From: Holophagaceae bacterium
GTDB lineage: Bacteria > Acidobacteriota > Holophagae > Holophagales > Holophagaceae
DNA: 30,711 nucleotides
Direction: 5' to 3'
NCBI GenBank assembly: GCA_003158505.1
Contig: PMJK01000138.1
Location: 1-30,711, forward strand
Shown here: positions 14,835-22,505 of the stretch, in pieces
Layout of the letters: every line of letters begins with the position of its first letter
Numbering within the stretch: the first letter of the stretch is position 1
Translations under genes and position numbers: made by a program
The notes under the pieces: generated by a model
Told to the model about the DNA's origin: nothing
Databases searched by the model: none
The model's input: only the letters and a program-made list of their open reading frames with translations

Positions 14835-16880
14835 CTAGATCATTCCTTTCTTGCCCAGGTCTTTTCGCAGCGCGGCCTTCAGCGCCTCGGTCTCGGGGTT
14901 GGCCACCGTCGAAGGGGCGATGCCCGCCAGCTGTCCGGCCTTTTCGCTGAGCAGCAGGCCCAGTAGGCTTTCGATGAGGCTGCCGCCGCCCTGGGTGCCC
15001 CCCATGAGGATCTTGGGGACGACGTCCACCTGCGATTTCTCGATGGCTTCGGCGAAACGGTTCATGACCTGCTGCACCAGCTGGAATTGGGGGCCGCCGT
15101 AGGCGCGGACCTGCTCCTCGATGGCCATGGCCTGGGCGATGCCCACGCGGGCGGCCTGCTCAGCCTGGGCCTCGGCCATGACCTTGATGCGCTTGGCCTC
15201 GCCCTCGCCCATGAGCCGCACCTTCTCCGCCTCGGCGCCGGCGAGCGTCTGGATCTGCGCCGCCTGTTGCTGGGCCTTGGCGTAATCGGCCTTGCCCTGG
15301 TTGCTCTGCACCTCGATGCTGATGGCGGATTCCGTCAGCATGGTCTGCTGCTTAGCCCGGGCCTCGGCCTCGCGGAGTTCCCGCTCTTTCACAGCCGCAT
15401 TCTCCTGGCGGGCATAGGTCTCCACCTGCTCATTGGCGATCTGCCGGCTGCGCAGCTGGACGAGAATCTGCTCGATCTGCCCGCCAGGGGCGCCGCTGGT
15501 GGGCGTGCCGATGAGCACTTCCTGGAGTTCCAGGTTGTACTGGGTGAACTTTTCCTTCATCTGGACGCCGCTCAGCTCCTGGATCGCGCTGCGGTCCTGG
15601 ATGAGCTGGATGAGTGTGCGGGTCTGGCCCACATTCTTGAAATAGGCGCTGACCATGGGATCGAGGGTCTGCTCCACCAGTTTCTTGATGTCGCCGAAGC
15701 GCTGGATGACCAGGGGGGCCTTGCGGTAGTCGATGTGGACTACCACGGACAGCGGCAGGCTGGGCTCGAAGGCATCCTTGGTGATGAGGCTCACCTCGCT
15801 CAGGTTCTCGTCGTAGTTGTGGCTGCCCACCTCGCCCTTCGTCCACTTCAGGATGAAGTTCGTCGTCGGCACCATGAGCACCTTGCCGGCGTAGGTGTTG
15901 AAGGCGTACTTGCCGGGCAGGAGGGGATCGCTCCATACGCCGCGACTGCCCGGGGTCACGAGCTCCCCATGGCGGTACTCCGACCCGCTGATGTCGTCGC
16001 CCAGGGCACCGGTGTAGCTCACCACGACGCCGACCGTGCCCACTTCCACGACGGTCTTGGGGATGAGCTCCACCGTGGCGAAGAGGCGGTTGATGTAGTA
16101 GGTGCCTTCCACCAGCACCTGGTACTGGCGTCCGCGCTGGCCGCCTGCCACCAGGAACTTGTCCGCGTCCTGGAAATTGTTATGGTAGGTCGTGGCCTGG
16201 TGCGGGTCCTCGCCCACGGTGGAGGCGATGATTTCGCCGCTGGCCAGGCTGGGCCCGTCGTGGACGGTGACGATGCCCACCGAGTCGTCCGCGCCGCGGA
16301 TGATGACCGGCCGCCAGCCCCCGCGTTCGGCGATGATGGCGCTCATTTTCTGGAAGGTCTCCACCTCGCTCTTGTCCAGGGGCAGGTAGTAGACCTGGTC
16401 TTCGGTGAGCACCACGAATTGCACGAGGTTGATGGCGTACATGCCCTCGCGCAGGATCTGCCGCTGGGGGCCTTTCTCCCCGCCGCCCTGGATGAAGCCC
16501 ATCAGGTCCTGGAAGTCGGCACCCCGAGCATTGCTGGCCAGGGCCTGGGAGGGCGGCAGGTCCTTGCCGTCGCGGGCGAAGACGTAGCCGATCTTGCCCT
16601 GGGGGATGGTCACCAGGGGCATCCTGTGGATGCGGTACTGGAAGGGGGTGAGGTAGTGCCAGCCGCCCCGCAGCAGGCTGGGCTGGAACCCCGCCTCGCC
16701 ATTGAGCGCGATGAGGCCGGTCTTGACCGAGCCCTTGCCGCTGATGAGCTTTTCCACAATGCCCACGCGGTTGTTGGGGATGTAGCGGATCCACTTGCTG
16801 AGCAGGATCAAGGTGAAGACGGCGCCGAAAAGGACCAGCAGGAAGAGACCGGGGTTGGCGGTAAGCCAGGAATAGTCCAT
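14835..16880 (-). CDS. SPFH/band 7 (flotillin-like) membrane protein
   Basis: This 681-residue protein has one N-terminal membrane helix (about residues 9-28). A long beta-rich region with repeated SPFH-like elements follows, including VGIVEKLISGKGS, IPQGKIGYVFARDG, DSVGIVTVHDGPS and VGTVGVVVSYTGALGDD. A band 7 core comes next, then an Ala/Glu/Gln-rich coiled coil (about residues 500-600) with AEAEKVRLMGEGEAKRIKVM. The C-terminus is IAPSTVANPETEALKAAL. Flotillin-like proteins organise membrane microdomains, and no NfeD partner gene is adjacent. The start at 16880 is preceded by GGAGCCGTC and begins MDYSWLT; a longer frame to 16943 lacks support. Confidence 0.87.
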   Translation of the reverse strand: MDYSWLTANPGLFLLVLFGAVFTLILLSKWIRYIPNNRVGIVEKLISGKGSVKTGLIALNGEAGFQPSLLRGGWHYLTPFQYRIHRMPLVTIPQGKIGYVFARDGKDLPPSQALASNARGADFQDLMGFIQGGGEKGPQRQILREGMYAINLVQFVVLTEDQVYYLPLDKSEVETFQKMSAIIAERGGWRPVIIRGADDSVGIVTVHDGPSLASGEIIASTVGEDPHQATTYHNNFQDADKFLVAGGQRGRQYQVLVEGTYYINRLFATVELIPKTVVEVGTVGVVVSYTGALGDDISGSEYRHGELVTPGSRGVWSDPLLPGKYAFNTYAGKVLMVPTTNFILKWTKGEVGSHNYDENLSEVSLITKDAFEPSLPLSVVVHIDYRKAPLVIQRFGDIKKLVEQTLDPMVSAYFKNVGQTRTLIQLIQDRSAIQELSGVQMKEKFTQYNLELQEVLIGTPTSGAPGGQIEQILVQLRSRQIANEQVETYARQENAAVKERELREAEARAKQQTMLTESAISIEVQSNQGKADYAKAQQQAAQIQTLAGAEAEKVRLMGEGEAKRIKVMAEAQAEQAARVGIAQAMAIEEQVRAYGGPQFQLVQQVMNRFAEAIEKSQVDVVPKILMGGTQGGGSLIESLLGLLLSEKAGQLAGIAPSTVANPETEALKAALRKDLGKKGMI

Positions 16881-16969
16881 GACGGCTCCAGGGGACGGGT
16901 TGATACAAGTGTACCGAGATCCGGGCACCGTGACGGGTATCACCCTGGCCCGGCCGGTATGCTTTCGGC

Positions 16970-17593
16970 ATGGACGATTTGAAGGACTGGATCCGCGAGC
17001 GGAGGGGCCTGCTGATCGCCGGGCTGTTCGCGATCGCCATGGGCTTCTGGTGGTGGCATGGGCGTCCCATCTCCCAGCCCCCGGGCATCCTCGCGCCCCT
17101 CGATCCTGTCCAGACTGAACCGGAATCCCCGGCTTCCTGGACCTTCCGGGACCACCAGATCACGCCGTTGGCCCGCTTCGAGGTCCGGGCGCGGGTGTTG
17201 AGCACGGAGCGCTACCGCTTCGACCGGGCCTCGGAGTTATCCCCCGTGGACTTCGCCCTGGGCTGGGGGCCCATGTCCGATTCCCGGATCCTGGAGGCGT
17301 TCACCATTCAGCAGCGGGACCGCTGGTACTTCTGGAGTTCCAGCAACATGCCGATCCCCGCCTCTGAAGTGATCAGCCACAGCGCGAACATGCACATGAT
17401 CCCGTCCAACGAGTCGGTGGCGAGACGGTTGCTCGCCGTGCGGCCGGGCCAGCTCCTGGAGCTGCGGGGCCAGCTGATCCGGGCCAATGGAAAGAACGGG
17501 TGGCATTGGGTGAGCAGCCTGTCCCGGACGGATACCGGGGACGGCTCCTGCGAGGTCGTTTGGGTAGAGTCAGCGAGCGCCGCAGACCACTGA
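16970..17593 (+). CDS. Conserved hypothetical single-span membrane protein
   Basis: The 207-residue product has a cytoplasmic N-terminus (MDDLKDWIRERRG), one helix (LLIAGLFAIAMGFWWWHG) and a roughly 175-residue outer domain. That domain contains the distinctive strings VDFALGWGPMSDSRILEAF, RWYFWSS, ISHSANMHMIPSNESVARRL and WHWVSSLSRTDTGDGSCEVV. I have an impression of meeting these strings in uncharacterised proteins of many Gram-negatives, but I cannot name a function. His and Cys in the SHSANMHMI and GSCE motifs could bind metal, which is a guess. It is divergent from the SPFH gene, with 89 bases between. No good ribosome site is visible. Confidence 0.7.
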   Translation: MDDLKDWIRERRGLLIAGLFAIAMGFWWWHGRPISQPPGILAPLDPVQTEPESPASWTFRDHQITPLARFEVRARVLSTERYRFDRASELSPVDFALGWGPMSDSRILEAFTIQQRDRWYFWSSSNMPIPASEVISHSANMHMIPSNESVARRLLAVRPGQLLELRGQLIRANGKNGWHWVSSLSRTDTGDGSCEVVWVESASAADH

Positions 17594-17679
17594 CGTCACA
17601 TATGACCTTCCGGTAGAAAACGGGGTTGGGTCCCCTGATAGACTCGGCCCTCGAAGGCCCTTGGTGGCCTTGGAGCCCC

Positions 17680-19887
17680 ATGTTTGACATCGAAGCCTCT
17701 CTCGATAGCCGACTGCTGGCCGTGCCCCGGAACCGTCCCACGGTGATGTTTCCGGAGGCGCTGGATCCACGCACCCTGGAAGCCGCCTGCTTCCTGGGCC
17801 GCTTCATCCGGCCGGTCTTCCTGGCATCCGAGGCCGAGGTGCGGGCCCTGGCCGCCCGGGAGCTTGGTCACCTCGGCGAGGACCGGGTGGCCTATACCCT
17901 GTCCGAAAGCGCCTTCGTCACGCCCGAATCCCGTCCGGACCTGGTGGAGACCTTTGCGGCGGCCTGCCTGGAATGGTGTCAGCTCCACGAACGCCCCATG
18001 TGCCTGGACGTAGCCCGTTCGATGGTGTCCGAGCCGGGACGCTTCGGCATCTGGGCGGTGAAACTGGGCCATGCGGACATGGTAGTGGGGGGCGCCATCC
18101 ACGAACCGAAGGCCTTCTTCCGCCCCATGGTGGACCTGCTGGCCAAGCGCCAGGTCACCTGTGAGGCGGGCGTCTTCGTGTTGCCTGATGACCATCCCGA
18201 AGAGGTCTACCCCAACAACATCGTGGTGTTCGGGGACGTGGGCGTGAACGCCACCATGACCCCGCGCATCCTCGCGGAAGTGGCCGTGGGCACCTGTGCC
18301 GTGGCCCGGGACCTGATTCCCGAGGAGGTGCTGCCGGAGATCCGTTGCGCCATGGTGTCCTACTCGAATCGTGGCAGCGACGAAGGTCCTTCGCCGGAAC
18401 TGGTGCGGCAGGCCGCGGACCTGGTGCCTGAGATTCTGGCGGAGCGCATCCAGCACGCCGAGCGCTACCGCAGCATCCGCATCCGCGGGGAGGTGAAGGT
18501 CAACGTGGCGTTGTCGCGTCGCTCCGCGGATCTGTATCACGCGGAAGGCCTGCCCTGGGAAGGGGCCCCCAACGTGATCGTCTGCCCCAACCTGGACATG
18601 GGGAACCTGCTCTACAACCTCTACGCCACGCGCTTCCCCGGCGCCCGGAAGTTCCCGGTGATGTTCGGATTCCTGTTCCAGGCTGTGGACCTGCCCATGG
18701 ACTGCACGCCCGAGGACATCCGGCTGGCCGTGAAGGCCTCTGTCATACGCCTGCACCACTACGGCCAGTGGCAGCGCACGCCCCGGGACACTTTCTTCCG
18801 CCGCCACCGGGTGCTGGTGTTGAACCCCGGATCGACGTCCACAAGGACCTCCATCTTCGAGGGGGACGAGGAGCGCTTCACCGAGGAGATCCAGCATCCC
18901 GTCGAGGCGCTGAAGGCCTTCGACGGCCGGCCCATCACCGAGCAGTTCGCCTTCCGCAAGGAGGCCGTGCTGGGCTTCCTGGGGGACCACGGTTATTCGC
19001 TTTCCGACTTCGATGCCGTGGCCGGCCGAGGAGGCCTGCTGCGGCCCATCCCCCACGGCACGTGGAAGGTGGACACCGCCATGCTGGAGGATCTGAAGGG
19101 CGGCACCCGCGGCGAGCATGCCTCGAGCCTGGGCGCCCTGATCGCCTCAGAACTGGTGGCGGGCACGGGCAAGCCCGCCTACATCGTGGATCCCGTGGTG
19201 GTGGACGAGGCCGATCCCAAGGTGAAGGTCACGGGCCTGAAGGAACTGCCCCGTCGCGTGATCAGCCATGCCCTGAACCAGATCGCCACGGCTCGCCGTT
19301 ACGCGGAAGAATACGAGACCTTCTACGAACGCATCAATGTCATCGTGGCCCACATGGGCGGTGGCATCACCGTGGGCGCCCACCGCAAGGGTCGCTACAT
19401 CGACGTGAACAACGGCCTGGATGGCGAAGGGCCATTCTCGCCCCAGCGCTCGGGAAGCCTGCCGCCGGGCCAGCTCATCGACCTCTGCTTCTCCGGCAAG
19501 TACACCAAGGCCGAACTGAAGCTCCTGAACAAGGGCCGGGGCGGCCTAATCGATCTCCTGGGCACTTCGGACCTGCGCGAGGTGGAGCGCCGCGTGGAGG
19601 GCGGGGACGCCGAGGCCAAGCTGGTCTTCGAGGCCCTGACCTACCAGATCGCCAAGGCCATCGCGGCCCTGGTTCCCGCCTTCGAGGGCGAACCGATTGA
19701 CGCCATCCTGCTCACTGGCGGCATGGCCCGTTCCGCCAGGCTCGTGGGCGAACTGCGCCGCCTCACGGCGGCCCTGGGCTGCCCGGTCCAGGTCTATCCC
19801 GGCGAAAACGAGATGGCCGCCCTCGCCAAGGGCGCCCTGCGCGTGCTCTCGGGCCGAGAGGCAGCCAAGGACTATCCGCCAGCCTGA
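17680..19887 (+). CDS. Fusion of phosphotransacetylase-like domain and butyrate kinase
   Basis: The 735-residue protein joins two enzymes that normally act in sequence. Residues about 20-355 resemble phosphate acetyl/butyryltransferase (PTVMFPEALDPRTLEAACFL; DMVVGGAIHEPKAFFRP; NVIVCPNLDMGNLLYNL). Residues about 377-733 are a full-length butyrate kinase: VLVLNPGSTSTRTSIF, VAGRGGLLRPI, EHASSLGALIASEL, VDPVVVDEADPKV, VAHMGGGITVGAH, DGEGPFSPQRSG, LLTGGMA and VYPGENEMAAL. The kinase half looks intact. The first half has DLPMDCTPEDI where phosphotransacetylases have DLSRGxxxxDI, so its catalytic Ser-Arg may be lost. ATG at 17680 has GGAGCCCC before it. A TTG at 17626 would extend the frame by 18 residues. 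Confidence 0.88.
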   Translation: MFDIEASLDSRLLAVPRNRPTVMFPEALDPRTLEAACFLGRFIRPVFLASEAEVRALAARELGHLGEDRVAYTLSESAFVTPESRPDLVETFAAACLEWCQLHERPMCLDVARSMVSEPGRFGIWAVKLGHADMVVGGAIHEPKAFFRPMVDLLAKRQVTCEAGVFVLPDDHPEEVYPNNIVVFGDVGVNATMTPRILAEVAVGTCAVARDLIPEEVLPEIRCAMVSYSNRGSDEGPSPELVRQAADLVPEILAERIQHAERYRSIRIRGEVKVNVALSRRSADLYHAEGLPWEGAPNVIVCPNLDMGNLLYNLYATRFPGARKFPVMFGFLFQAVDLPMDCTPEDIRLAVKASVIRLHHYGQWQRTPRDTFFRRHRVLVLNPGSTSTRTSIFEGDEERFTEEIQHPVEALKAFDGRPITEQFAFRKEAVLGFLGDHGYSLSDFDAVAGRGGLLRPIPHGTWKVDTAMLEDLKGGTRGEHASSLGALIASELVAGTGKPAYIVDPVVVDEADPKVKVTGLKELPRRVISHALNQIATARRYAEEYETFYERINVIVAHMGGGITVGAHRKGRYIDVNNGLDGEGPFSPQRSGSLPPGQLIDLCFSGKYTKAELKLLNKGRGGLIDLLGTSDLREVERRVEGGDAEAKLVFEALTYQIAKAIAALVPAFEGEPIDAILLTGGMARSARLVGELRRLTAALGCPVQVYPGENEMAALAKGALRVLSGREAAKDYPPA

Positions 19888-19908
19888 GGGGGGAGGCATC
19901 GGGATTTC

Positions 19909-20811
19909 ATGGCTCAAACCGCCGATTCGCCTAGACTGGGCCTATTTCGTTCCACGACCCATGTTCCGGGGGGGCCCTTGAGCCGGTACCGACGCTTTGC
20001 CCAGATCCTGCCCATCCTCATCGCCAGCCTTGGCGCGATGACCCTGCCGCCGACCCTGGGGGCGCAACAGGCCTCCGCCGTGAACCTGGATCCCAAGGTC
20101 ATCCTGGGCCAGGCTCACTCGGCCTACTACAACCTCTCGTCAAGGTGATTCAAGCGGTATCGCTTCCTGGCCAATCCGGATTGGGCCTACCTGCTCGGGG
20201 ACTTGGCGAAGACCAACCCTGCTGCCTTCGACTCCGCGATGGCGCTCTTCTCGAAGGTGCGCTTCGATGTGGTGGTGGATGCCAAGGGCGCGGCCAAGGT
20301 CTCGCACAATAGTGTCGAAACCCCTAATGAGCAGACCAAGGCCGGCATGAACCAGGTCTGCGACGGCATGGACCAGATGCTCACGGGCCTCTTCCAGACC
20401 TAGCACCCCTTCATGCTCCAGACCCCGTTCTGCAGCCCGGGCAAGGCCCTGAACCTCGAGGAATCCGGCGACAAGTACCGGGTCCGTTGAGTGGAGGAGG
20501 AGGACATCAAGGTGGACATCCTGATGGACCGCACCTACGCCGTCTCCGAGATGAAGGTGAACAGCCCCGTGTTCGATTCCGTCATCTACCCGGTCTTCGA
20601 CCGGCAATCCGGAGGCCTCGTCCTCGCCAGCTACGAAGCCGACTACCTGGACAAGTCCGGAGGAGCGAAGATCCATGTGAAGGTCCTGATCAAGAACCAG
20701 CCCATCCAGGGGCTGGTGCTGCCTTCGGATCTGGACCTCACCGCCCGGGTCGGAGAAAGCACCACCCACATCCTGGTGGCCTTCACGGAGGCCAGCCTCA
20801 TCAAGGATTAG
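19909..20811 (+). pseudogene. Exported-protein gene interrupted by three in-frame stop codons
   Basis: One reading frame runs from a signal-peptide-like start (LSRYRRFAQILPILIASLGA...LGAQQASA) to a TAG at 20809-20811. It is broken by TGA at 20146, TAG at 20401 and TGA at 20488, all in the same frame with no frameshift. The pieces read naturally into each other: AHSAYYNLSSR*FKRYRFLANPDWAYL, GLFQT*HPFMLQTPF and DKYRVR*VEEEDIKVDILMD. The whole would be about 275-300 residues of a secreted beta-rich protein. The start may be ATG at 19909 or TTG at 19978. I believe similar intact proteins occur in acidobacteria but could not check. Most likely this is a young pseudogene. Confidence 0.7.
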
Positions 20812-20882
20812 GCCTGATCGGCCCGGAGCTTGGCTTGGCTGGTGAATACGAAATGCCTAGGCCCACCTCATTCTCCATGAGG

Positions 20883-20913
20883 ACGGCCCTCCGCCCAGAA
20901 GGCGGGGGGCCGT
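20883..20913. terminator. Strong bidirectional hairpin between convergent genes
   Basis: ACGGCCCTCCGCC (20883-20895) pairs with GGCGGGGGGCCGT (20901-20913) over 13 base pairs, with one T-G wobble in one orientation. The loop is CAGAA. It lies between the stop of the broken gene (20811) and the stop of the asparaginase gene (20930) and could end transcription from both sides. No T-run follows on either strand. Confidence 0.65.
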
Positions 20914-20929
20914 GCGCCCAACTGCTTGA

Positions 20930-22045
20930 TCAATAAGTGCGGAACATCCGCTGGAGTTCCTTGGTGTCGTTCGTCTTGGTGAGCCCCAGCATCAGCAGGA
21001 TGCGGGCCTTCTGGGGGTTGAGCGAGTCGGAGACGACGAAGTCCAGTTCATCGTCGTTGGCCTCGCCATTGCGCGCGATGATGCCGCTGCCGACCCGGGA
21101 GCTGCGCACGATGATCACGCCCTGCTTGCGTGCATCGGTCAGTGCAGGCATGACGTTCTTGTGCACGCTGCCATCGCCAACACCGGCATGGATGATGCCC
21201 TTGGCACCAGCCGCGACGAAGGCGTCGACGGGCACACGGGTCGCATTGGAATAGCCGTAGACAATATCAACCTTAGGCAGGACGTCGAGGTTGCTGATGT
21301 CGAACTCGGTCGCTACCGTGTGCTTCCGGATCGGCGCCCGGTAGAAATGGGCCTTGTTATCCTGGAGATAGCCCAGGAATCCCAGGTCCGGAGTGCGGAA
21401 GGTATCGATGGTGGAGGTGTTGAGCTTGGTGACGTCGCGTCCGGCGTTGATCTGGTCGTTCAGAGCCACCATCACGCCCTTACCCACGGCCGCCGGGCTG
21501 GCGGCCAGGATGGTGGCGTTGTAGAGGTTGATCGGGCCATCCGCCGAAATGGCGGTCGAGGGACGCATCGCACCCACCAGGACCACCGGCTTAGAACTCT
21601 TCACGACCAAGTCGAGGAAATAGGCGGTCTCTTCGAGTGTGTCGGTCCCGTGGGTGATCACGATGCCGTCCACGTCGCTCTGGGCCAACAACTGGTTGAC
21701 GCGCTTGCCGAGTTTCAGCCATAGCTCATCGGTCATGTTCTCGCTGGCGACCTGGAAGACCTGCTCACCACGGACATTGGCTACTTTCTTCAGCTCGGGC
21801 ACGGCTTCGATCAGCCGTTCGACGCCGACTTTGGCGGCGGTATAGCCTACGGTGGTGGTGCTGGTAGCCCCGGTGCCGGCAATGGTGCCGCCGGTGGCTA
21901 CGATGACGATGTTGGCCATTTTGGTGGGGGCGGTGGTGGCTGTGGTGGCTGTGGCCTGGGCGAAGACGGGACTGACCGAGCCGACCACCAGGGCGCAGAC
22001 CAGGGCGGTCACCAAGGGTTTCGAAATGAGACGGGCGAGTTTCAT
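20930..22045 (-). CDS. ansB: Exported type II L-asparaginase
   Basis: The 371-residue protein hydrolyses L-asparagine to aspartate and ammonia, here in the periplasm. It has a signal peptide (MKLARLISKPLVTALVCALV...SPVFAQ), a Thr-rich linker and a complete asparaginase: ATGGTIAGTG with nucleophile Thr54, VITHGTDTLEETAYF (Thr131, Asp135), VGAMRPSTAISADGPINLYN, the catalytic Lys in GRDVTKLNT, RKHTVATEFDIS, and the C-terminal LNPQKARILLML. It closely follows the E. coli AnsB pattern. The start at 22045 is preceded by AAGGAGAACCGCCT. Upstream is a sigma-54 promoter, and the leader resembles that of the exported aspartase at 25805-27301. The two-component genes lie immediately upstream and point the same way. 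Confidence 0.95.
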   Translation of the reverse strand: MKLARLISKPLVTALVCALVVGSVSPVFAQATATTATTAPTKMANIVIVATGGTIAGTGATSTTTVGYTAAKVGVERLIEAVPELKKVANVRGEQVFQVASENMTDELWLKLGKRVNQLLAQSDVDGIVITHGTDTLEETAYFLDLVVKSSKPVVLVGAMRPSTAISADGPINLYNATILAASPAAVGKGVMVALNDQINAGRDVTKLNTSTIDTFRTPDLGFLGYLQDNKAHFYRAPIRKHTVATEFDISNLDVLPKVDIVYGYSNATRVPVDAFVAAGAKGIIHAGVGDGSVHKNVMPALTDARKQGVIIVRSSRVGSGIIARNGEANDDELDFVVSDSLNPQKARILLMLGLTKTNDTKELQRMFRTY

Positions 22046-22071
22046 AGGCGGTTCTCCTTGTGGTGGGTTGA
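22015..22071 (-). repeat. Shared leader cassette, asparaginase copy (ribosome site to signal peptide)
   Basis: Read on the minus strand, 22071-22052 (TCAACCCACCACAAGGAGAA) differs at one base from the same position before the aspartase gene. Positions 22030-22015 (CTCATTTCGAAACCCT, coding for LISKP) are identical in both genes. Both islands keep the same distance to the ATG in the two genes. The partner copy is 27271-27327. Confidence 0.8.
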
Positions 22072-22192
22072 CGGGTCGGGAATGCTCCGGGCCAGGCCTT
22101 GCCATGGGCCTGACTTGTTGCTTGGCAGCGGAACTCCGGGATTGGTCATTCGTTGGTTCTGACCCAGTGTCGGGCGTGGGGCAGCCCAAGGC

Positions 22193-22208
22193 AGCAACCG
22201 CAATGCCA
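22193..22208 (-). promoter_or_regulatory. Sigma-54 (-24/-12) promoter of ansB
   Basis: On the minus strand the site reads TGGCATTGCGGTTGCT: TGGCA, five bases, TTGCT, with GG and GC exactly ten bases apart as RpoN promoters require. Transcription should start near 22182, giving a leader of about 137 bases. An NtrC-type activator gene with the GAFTGA motif lies next door, which fits. Confidence 0.82.
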
Positions 22209-22300
22209 TTGTTTAAAGCTTGTGATAAGTCTATTTTAAAAGTATTAATATCAATAAATAGACATTAATAAAATAAAAATGTATATCTTATTGATGATGT

Positions 22301-22317
22301 AAAGGGTCATAACCTTT
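22301..22317. promoter_or_regulatory. Candidate activator site A upstream of ansB
   Basis: AAAGGGTCATAACCTTT contains the inverted repeat AAAGG-N7-CCTTT. A matching island (13 of 17 bases) lies at 27555-27571, 92-93 bases upstream of each sigma-54 -24 element. It is a candidate binding site for the adjacent activator. Confidence 0.5.
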
Positions 22318-22398
22318 CGGCGATTCGTTGTGCTGATTTTTTTAAAGTTATTTGAAAACATCATTTACATTTCAATCAGGGGGAGACCTGGGGTTTCG

Positions 22399-22418
22399 AT
22401 GTTATACGGGTTGAAAAA
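22399..22418. promoter_or_regulatory. Candidate activator site B upstream of ansB
   Basis: ATGTTATAC followed by GGGTTGAAAAA matches 27654-27673 at 18 of 20 bases. Each copy starts exactly 191 bases beyond the first base of its sigma-54 promoter. The conservation amid otherwise diverged AT-rich sequence suggests a protein-binding site, probably an upstream activating sequence. Confidence 0.55.
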
Positions 22419-22505
22419 TGGATCCTAGGCCATCGCACCCGAGCCCGAGCTCGGCTGCGCGGACGAATAGCGGACCCATTGGAAGGCCCATCTTGAACAC
22501 AGACC

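Larger units (their letters stand above)
22046..22505. other. 460-base regulatory region upstream of asparaginase
   Basis: No gene is visible here. It holds, moving away from ansB, a leader of about 137 bases, the sigma-54 promoter (22193-22208), an AT-rich stretch (about 22209-22380) of the kind that binds IHF, two sequence islands shared with the aspartase promoter region (22301-22317, 22399-22418), and a small GC-rich inverted repeat near 22440 just after the regulator gene. Confidence 0.75.

Noticed and set aside
15087..16982. A 631-codon open frame on the plus strand opposite the SPFH gene
   Set aside because: It is a Leu/His/Asp-rich shadow with no domain, and the SPFH protein on the other strand is well supported.
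17596..19119. A 507-codon minus-strand frame opposite the fusion gene
   Set aside because: It has shadow composition, no ribosome site and no recognisable motif.
20146..20490. Selenocysteine or programmed readthrough at the in-frame stops
   Set aside because: The stops include TAG as well as TGA, no SECIS-like hairpin is evident after the TGAs, and a recent pseudogene is simpler.
22436..22452. CCGAGC-TCGG-GCTCGG hairpin after the regulator gene as a terminator
   Set aside because: The stem has only six pairs, no T-run follows, and such GC palindromes arise easily in this composition.
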